A stretch of 64,000 bases of DNA. Source: Cohnella sp. OV330. Lineage in GTDB: Bacteria; Bacillota; Bacilli; Paenibacillales; Paenibacillaceae. The notes below the pieces were generated by a model. It made no database searches, was not told the origin of the DNA, and worked only from the letters and a program-made list of their open reading frames with translations. How positions within the stretch are numbered: position 1 is the first letter of the stretch; every line of letters begins with the position of its first letter. The position numbers were made by a program, and so were the translations under genes. The stretch lies in NCBI RefSeq assembly GCF_900112065.1, contig NZ_FOKE01000007.1:186001-250000 (forward strand), written 5' to 3'. Of the stretch, positions 59,651-64,000 are shown in pieces.

Positions 59651-61324
59651 TTGAGTAAATTTACGGATTTTGGTTTGGAAAGTGATGTCCTGCAAGCAAT
59701 TTCCCAGCTCGGATACGAAGACGCTACGCCGATTCAGAGCCAGGCGATCCCGGTAGCCCTCAGCGGCCGCGATATGATCGGCCAAGCGCAGACGGGTACG
59801 GGCAAGACGGCCGCCTTCGGCATTCCGCTGGTCAGCAAGATCCAAGCTTCCGAAGACCGCATCGTGACGCTGGTCATGACGCCGACTCGCGAGCTCGCCA
59901 TTCAGGTGGCCGAAGAGATCGAAAAGCTCGGCCGTTTCAAGGGACTTCGCTCCCTCGCGATCTACGGCGGTCAAGAAATCGGACGCCAGATTCGCGGCCT
60001 GAGACGCAAACCACAGATTATAATCGGCACGCCGGGCCGTTTGCTTGACCATATCAACCGCAAGACGATCAAGCTGGAGGACGTTCAGACAGTCGTTCTT
60101 GACGAAGCCGACGAAATGCTCGACATGGGCTTCATGGAAGACATCCAATCGATTCTGAGCCTTGTACCGGCCGAGCGCCAGACGCTGCTCTTCTCCGCCA
60201 CGATGCCTGCCAACATTCAGAGGCTGGCTCAGCAGTTCCTTCGCACGCCCGAGCATATCTCGGTTATTCCGAAGACGTCTACGACGGCCAGCTCCATCCA
60301 ACAATTTTATGTCGAAGTACAAGAGCGCATGAAGTTCGACGCGCTGTGCCGCCTGCTCGACATGGAACCGCCGGAGCTCGCGATCGTTTTCGGACGCACG
60401 AAGCGCCGCGTAGCCGAGCTGTCCGAAGCGCTCATGAAGCGCGGATACGCCGCGGACGGCCTGCATGGCGACCTGTCGCAGAACCAGCGCGACGCGGTCA
60501 TGCGCAAGTTCCGCGACGGCAGCATCGCCGTTCTGGTCGCGACGGACGTCGCGGCGCGCGGTCTAGACGTTTCCGGCGTCACGCACGTCATTAACTTCGA
60601 CTTGCCGCAGGATCCGGAGAGCTATACGCACCGTATCGGCCGTACCGGCCGCGCGGGCAAGGAAGGCACGTCGTGGTCGTTCGTCACGTACCGCGAAATG
60701 GAACACCTGCACTTCATCGAGCGCGTCACGCGCTTCCGCATCGCGAAGAAGGCGCTGCCGACCGTCGCCGAGGCGGTAGAAGGCAAGCAGCGCGTCATCG
60801 CCGACCGGCTCATCGAAGCCGTGAGCGCGGAGGACGCGGATCTCGATTCCTTCAAGGGCATCGCGACCGAATTGCTCGAGCGTCATGATTCCGTCGAACT
60901 GCTGTCTGCCGCCATCAAACTTCTGGCCGGCGACAAGAACGACGTGGCCGTAGAGCTCACGCCTGAAGATCCGATCCGCTCGAAGAAGCGCAAGTTCGGC
61001 GATCGCGGCGGCAGCGGCGGCGGTTATGGCGGTCAACGTCGCAGCGGTTATGGTAGCGGCAGTGGCGGTCAAGGCGGCCGCAGCAGCGGCGGCTATGGCG
61101 GCAGTGGCGGTGGTGGCTACAGAGGCGGCAGCAGCGGCGGCGGTTATAGCGGCGGCCAAGGCGGCCGGAGCAGCGGCAGCAGCAGCGGCAGCAGCTACGG
61201 CAACCGCAAGCCTTATAGCGGCGACTCCCGCCGCGAAGACAGCTACCGTGACGGCGGCCGTCAAGGCGGCGGACGTCGCGAAGATTCGCGCGGCAGCCGG
61301 AGCGAGGATTTCGTTAATATCTAA
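59651..61324 (+). CDS. cshA: DEAD-box RNA helicase, CshA-like
   Basis: The 557-residue helicase has the Q motif (DATPIQSQAIP), Walker A AQTGTGKT (K52), PTREL, DEAD at residues 151-154, SAT, ATDVAARGLD and HRIGRTGRAG. A long Gly/Ser/Arg-rich tail (about residues 455-550) is likely disordered and RNA-binding. It matches CshA of Bacillales, which works in RNA turnover and cold adaptation. The start TTG has AAGGAG 12 bp upstream; a 4-codon ATG frame (59640) starts 1 bp after that site and ends on the TTG, which may be accidental. Confidence 0.92.
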   Translation: MSKFTDFGLESDVLQAISQLGYEDATPIQSQAIPVALSGRDMIGQAQTGTGKTAAFGIPLVSKIQASEDRIVTLVMTPTRELAIQVAEEIEKLGRFKGLRSLAIYGGQEIGRQIRGLRRKPQIIIGTPGRLLDHINRKTIKLEDVQTVVLDEADEMLDMGFMEDIQSILSLVPAERQTLLFSATMPANIQRLAQQFLRTPEHISVIPKTSTTASSIQQFYVEVQERMKFDALCRLLDMEPPELAIVFGRTKRRVAELSEALMKRGYAADGLHGDLSQNQRDAVMRKFRDGSIAVLVATDVAARGLDVSGVTHVINFDLPQDPESYTHRIGRTGRAGKEGTSWSFVTYREMEHLHFIERVTRFRIAKKALPTVAEAVEGKQRVIADRLIEAVSAEDADLDSFKGIATELLERHDSVELLSAAIKLLAGDKNDVAVELTPEDPIRSKKRKFGDRGGSGGGYGGQRRSGYGSGSGGQGGRSSGGYGGSGGGGYRGGSSGGGYSGGQGGRSSGSSSGSSYGNRKPYSGDSRREDSYRDGGRQGGGRREDSRGSRSEDFVNI

Positions 61325-61346
61325 CACCCGATTTATTTGAAGGGCT

Positions 61347-61379
61347 AGGTGCGCGGGCGGTGTCATCCGCATGCGCACC
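61347..61379 (+). other. hairpin between the helicase and the DUF624 gene
   Basis: AGGTGCGC and GCGCACCT pair around an 18-base loop; only TT follows. It could be a weak terminator. Confidence 0.4.
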
Positions 61380-61405
61380 TTGCCGTATATCAGGAGGCGT
61401 GTCTC

Positions 61406-62164
61406 ATGGAAATGCGCGGCATGATGGGCGGGTTCTACAAGATTTCCGAATGGATCATGCGCCTGTCCGTTACAAATGTGCTGTGGGTGCTGACCTCGCT
61501 GCCGGTGTGGTTCTTCCTCGTTTTCGGCGTATTGAGAGCGTCTACAACGGACGAGCTGGTCGCCATGCTCATTCCGATGGCTGTGCTGATGCCTTTCACC
61601 TGGTTTCCGTCGACCTCGGCCATGTTTTCCGTCGCCCGCAAATGGGTGATGGGCGACACGGACGTTCCGCTGCTTAAAACCTTTTTCCGCAGCTACAAGC
61701 AGAATTATCTGCAGGCGATGCTGGGCGGAGTGCTGTATTCGCTGCTGTTCGTGATCCTGATCGTCGACTATCAGGTGTATTTGAAAAAGTTCGAAAATCT
61801 TGGCGTGTTGTCGATCCTGTTCCTCGCGCTGATGGTGCTGCTTCTCGTTTCGTTGTTCCAATTTTTCTCGCTGCTGTCGCATTTCCACATGAAGACGGTT
61901 CAACTGCTCAAAAATGCCGTCGTCCTGACGATCGGCAAACCGCTAAGATCGTTGTCCACGGCGGTCGGCAGCGCGGTCATCGTTTTTATCAGCTTCAAGT
62001 ACACGTTTTTAATTCCGTTTTTCATGGGGAGCCTCATCGCCGTTTTCGCCTTTTACAACTTTTATCTGACCATTCAGAAGATGCAGGCGATGGCGAACAA
62101 AGAAGAGGACCCGCTTCCGATCGAGGAATCGCCTACCCGTGACGAGGACATGCCCAAGGTTTAG
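61406..62164 (+). CDS. DUF624 (YesL-like) membrane protein
   Basis: The 252-residue protein starts MEMRGMMGGFYKISEWIMRLS, shows VLWVLTSLPVWFFL and has five to six hydrophobic helices, with a polar acidic tail (about residues 235-252). This is the DUF624/YesL pattern of Bacillales, whose members are often near carbohydrate-use genes; the function is unknown. The ATG at 61406 has CAGGAGG upstream; the longer frame to 61349 covers the hairpin and is not conserved. Confidence 0.8.
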   Translation: MEMRGMMGGFYKISEWIMRLSVTNVLWVLTSLPVWFFLVFGVLRASTTDELVAMLIPMAVLMPFTWFPSTSAMFSVARKWVMGDTDVPLLKTFFRSYKQNYLQAMLGGVLYSLLFVILIVDYQVYLKKFENLGVLSILFLALMVLLLVSLFQFFSLLSHFHMKTVQLLKNAVVLTIGKPLRSLSTAVGSAVIVFISFKYTFLIPFFMGSLIAVFAFYNFYLTIQKMQAMANKEEDPLPIEESPTRDEDMPKV

Positions 62165-62215
62165 CTCCCGAAGAGCGTTCCCAGTTGGTTAATGAACCCA
62201 ACAGGCGTGTTGAAG

Positions 62216-62244
62216 TTTACTTTTCTCGGCGGCCTGTATATAAT
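62216..62244 (+). promoter_or_regulatory. sigma-A promoter of the 6S RNA gene
   Basis: TTTACT and a perfect TATAAT are separated by 17 bp; the RNA begins about 7 bp downstream. Confidence 0.75.
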
Positions 62245-62250
62245 GGGTAT

Positions 62251-62432
62251 CAATCCTGCCTTGCACGTTACGGCGACACATGTTTTGAACCAATGCTGTT
62301 TCCTAGGGAGCTCAACATCGCCCTGCGGATGACACGCCCCCGAAAGGGGTAGTCAGCATGCAGCGCTGCGGGCACCCACCTGCGAGAGCGGGTTCAGAAA
62401 CAAGCGCGTCGGACGGCAAAGGCGGGTTTTCC
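62251..62432 (+). ncRNA. ssrS: 6S RNA
   Basis: The region is non-coding and folds as 6S RNA. The 5' arm (CCTTGCACGT to TGTTTTGAACC) pairs with the 3' arm (GGTTCAGAAACA to ACGGCAAAGG). A central bubble (AATGCTG to CATC on one side, ACCCACCTGCGAGAGC on the other) and a terminal stem with TGAC/GTCA and CCCCGAAAGGGG complete it. The length of about 180 nt is right. 6S RNA mimics an open promoter and binds sigma-A RNA polymerase in stationary phase. It has its own promoter. The call rests on manual folding and sequence words, not on a covariance model. Confidence 0.78.
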
Positions 62433-62442
62433 GTTATTTGGC

Positions 62443-62471
62443 TTTAAACCCCGGGACGGGCATGGTATGAT
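62443..62471 (+). promoter_or_regulatory. promoter of the DUF1499-like gene
   Basis: TTTAAA and TATGAT are separated by 17 bp, with TGG before the -10 making an extended element, about 40 bp upstream of the start codon. Confidence 0.6.
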
Positions 62472-62510
62472 TAGCTTTAGCGCAGGTCACCCGGAGGGAG
62501 AGAGTGGAAT

Positions 62511-62894
62511 TTGCTGAAGAGAGTACTCGTCGGATTAATACGCAGCCAAGAACACACTGGCGACAAGGCGAAGGATCCGAAGCTGAAATCCCATTACTAC
62601 CGATTGTCGAAAGACAGGGCGTTCGAGGAAGTCGCTTCCGTCCTGAAGAAAATGCAGGGCTACAAGGTGCTGCACGAAGTCCCTAATATCGGAGAGCTTG
62701 TGCTTGAAAAGAAGACGATGGCCGGTCGCACGATGGACATCACCATTCAGATCGTAGGCACGGGTCCGGGCAATTCCGCCGTGGACATTTATTCCGCTTC
62801 CCGAGGATCGCTCGGCGATCTCGGCGCCAACTACCGCGTGATCCAGGAGATTTACGGCGTCCTGGACAAGAAGCTATCCAATTACAAAAATTGA
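62511..62894 (+). CDS. DUF1499-like protein
   Basis: The 127-residue soluble protein has a region DIYSASRGSLGDLGANYRVI (about residues 93-112) that resembles the DUF1499 signature (RSASRxGxxDxGxN), preceded by TMDITIQIVGTGPGN. It is short and lacks a signal peptide. The function is unknown. It starts at TTG with GGAGGGAG upstream, following its own promoter and the 6S RNA gene. Confidence 0.65.
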   Translation: MLKRVLVGLIRSQEHTGDKAKDPKLKSHYYRLSKDRAFEEVASVLKKMQGYKVLHEVPNIGELVLEKKTMAGRTMDITIQIVGTGPGNSAVDIYSASRGSLGDLGANYRVIQEIYGVLDKKLSNYKN

Positions 62895-62994
62895 GGTTTT
62901 TCAAATATAGATCGCGATGCAACTCAAAGAAGCGAGGTATAGGCTGGGGCCTTGCCTCGCTTCTGTATGTCGTATGCGAATTGGCGCTTGCGAA

Positions 62995-63513
62995 CTAGAG
63001 CAGTGCGCGAACGGCGGCTACGGCAGCTTCGTAGTCCGGATGCTCGGTCATTTCCTTGAGCACTTCGACGTATACGATCTTGTCGCTAGCATCCAGCACG
63101 AAGATCGAACGCATGTCGAGGGCGAATTCCTTGATCAGGACGCCGTAGGCCTTGCCGAAGCTGTTGTCCTTGTAGTCCGACAGCAGGACGACGCGGTCGA
63201 TGCCTGCAGCGCCGCACCAGCGGGCTTGGGCGAAGGGGAGATCGGCGCTGACGGTCAGCACTTGGACTTGTTCGCCGAGCTTGGCTGCTTCCTCGTTGAA
63301 TCTTCTCGTTTGGGCGTCGCATACGCCCGTGTCGATCGATGGGACAACGCTGATCAACTTGATTTTCCCTGCATAATCTTTGAGGGATACGGTTTCGACG
63401 AGGCTCTTGCTCAATTGAAAGTCAGGCGCCTGATCGCCGGCTTGGAGCTCGGGACCGATCAGCGTGATGGGATTGCCTTTGAAAGTTGCTGCTTGACTCC
63501 GTTCTTGACTCAT
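62995..63513 (-). CDS. tpx: thiol peroxidase
   Basis: The 172-residue atypical 2-Cys peroxiredoxin reduces peroxides with thioredoxin. The peroxidatic Cys lies in VPSIDTGVCDAQTRRFNEEA and the resolving Cys in ARWCGAAGIDRVVLLSDYKD, in the Tpx arrangement. It starts MSQERSQAATFKGNPITLIG. AAGGAGG lies upstream on the minus strand. It is monocistronic. Confidence 0.95.
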   Translation of the reverse strand: MSQERSQAATFKGNPITLIGPELQAGDQAPDFQLSKSLVETVSLKDYAGKIKLISVVPSIDTGVCDAQTRRFNEEAAKLGEQVQVLTVSADLPFAQARWCGAAGIDRVVLLSDYKDNSFGKAYGVLIKEFALDMRSIFVLDASDKIVYVEVLKEMTEHPDYEAAVAAVRALL

Positions 63514-63555
63514 GGAATATAGGGCCTCCTTCGGCGAATGGACTTAACGTAACCC

Positions 63556-63585
63556 ATTATAAATGTCGGAATTGCCGTTGTCCAA
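63556..63585 (-). promoter_or_regulatory. sigma-A promoter of tpx
   Basis: On the minus strand TTGGAC and TATAAT are separated by 18 bp, about 45 bp upstream of the tpx start. Confidence 0.7.
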
Positions 63586-63620
63586 TGATGAATGGCGGCC
63601 AGACGAAGGAGCGATGCCCT

Positions 63621-64000
63621 TTGATTTTTATCCGTTACGAAAGCTTAAGGCAATATCTGCGTTTGTACCCCGTCAATTCGGCGATCATCGCCGCGAATCT
63701 GGTCATGTTCATTATCATGCTGTTCAACGGCGATCCTACGCGCGGCGATACGCTGCTTAAATACGGAGCGCTAACGAATCTTCCGGGTTACGATCAAAAC
63801 TGGAGATTCGTCACTTCACTATTTTTGCACGCCGGTCTTGCTCATCTTGCGATGAACATGTTTGCGATTTTCGTTTTCGCGGCTCCCTTGGAGCGGTTAT
63901 TCGGACATGCGAAATACGCGTTTTTTTATTTGATCGCCGGCGTGCTCGGCAATGTGTTCGCCGCAGCGCTATCTGGACCGGAATGGACCGCGGTCGGGGC
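63621..64000 (+). CDS. rhomboid-family intramembrane serine protease (partial)
   Basis: The frame opens with TTG (AAGGAG 9 bp upstream) and runs off the window end after 126 residues. It has a first membrane helix (about residues 20-36), WRFVTSLFLHAGLAHLAMNM (the rhomboid TM2 region with its conserved His and Asn), and AAPLERLFGHAKYAFFYLIA. The catalytic GxSG and second His would be beyond the window. Rhomboid proteases cut membrane proteins within the bilayer; activity cannot be judged from this fragment. Confidence 0.88.
   Translation, partial: MIFIRYESLRQYLRLYPVNSAIIAANLVMFIIMLFNGDPTRGDTLLKYGALTNLPGYDQNWRFVTSLFLHAGLAHLAMNMFAIFVFAAPLERLFGHAKYAFFYLIAGVLGNVFAAALSGPEWTAVG

Overview
The window reads as a contiguous piece of chromosome from a GC-rich, endospore-forming Gram-positive bacterium, most likely a member of the Paenibacillaceae (Cohnella- or Paenibacillus-like). 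The reasons are the Bacillales gene order rplU-prp-rpmA-spo0B-obg, bofC-ruvCAB-queA-tgt-yajC, spoVB-comN-secD-secF-recJ-apt-relA-dtd-hisS-aspS-tcdA-rarA, the set of sporulation genes (Spo0B, SafA-like, BofC, SpoIID/LytB, SpoVB, CotH), the separate SecD and SecF, the tetraprenyl-curcumene synthase homologue, and consistently GC-rich third codon positions. No insertion sequence, phage, CRISPR array, tRNA or rRNA was seen. The assignment to a genus is inference.

Layout. 1-3107: ribosomal proteins L21 and L27 with the protease that trims L27, a membrane-anchored Spo0B-like phosphotransferase, and Obg. 3122-7882: a compact amino-acid operon (pheB-hom-thrB-pheA-ilvE) with its own promoter and terminator. 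7909-11317: an SPFH protein with a ribbon-helix-helix partner, then a LysM spore-coat (SafA-like) protein with an 11-residue tandem repeat. 11384-19597: bofC, the Holliday-junction genes ruvC-ruvA-ruvB, a DCC thioredoxin-like protein, a SpoIID/LytB protein, queuosine genes queA and tgt, and yajC, mostly overlapping. 19605-23439: small membrane proteins and SpoVB. 23659-30319: comN, secD-secF, a CDF metal transporter, recJ and apt.

30359-38708 is the most interesting block: a MacAB-type ABC efflux operon flanked by two complete two-component systems. Exact 11-bp-pitch arrays of a CTTCAG/TTCAT-like hexamer, each ending 10 bp before a -10 element, precede the first response regulator gene (30359-30413), the interval before the efflux operon (32798-32874) and the efflux operon itself (33012-33066). 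A fourth, similar array (41941-41995) precedes a U-tailed hairpin with no reading frame in between, which suggests a small RNA. This looks like an autoregulated OmpR/PhoB-family regulon.

38725-50933: relA, dtd, a Fur-box-associated ferredoxin-NADP reductase, a T-box leader (specifier GAC, aspartate) before hisS-aspS, tcdA, a His/Gly-rich probable spore-coat protein next to a CotH-family kinase, and rarA. 51218-64000: a CNNM/CBS membrane protein, an MFS and MATE transporter pair, a YtpB-like terpene synthase, pfkA, a DUF4015 glycoside hydrolase, a CshA-like DEAD-box helicase with a structured leader, a DUF624 protein, a 6S RNA gene, a DUF1499-like protein, thiol peroxidase and the start of a rhomboid protease.

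Most genes are conserved housekeeping or sporulation genes whose names rest on motifs visible in the translations and on conserved order. Promoters, arrays and RNA elements were read by eye and not scored by any program.
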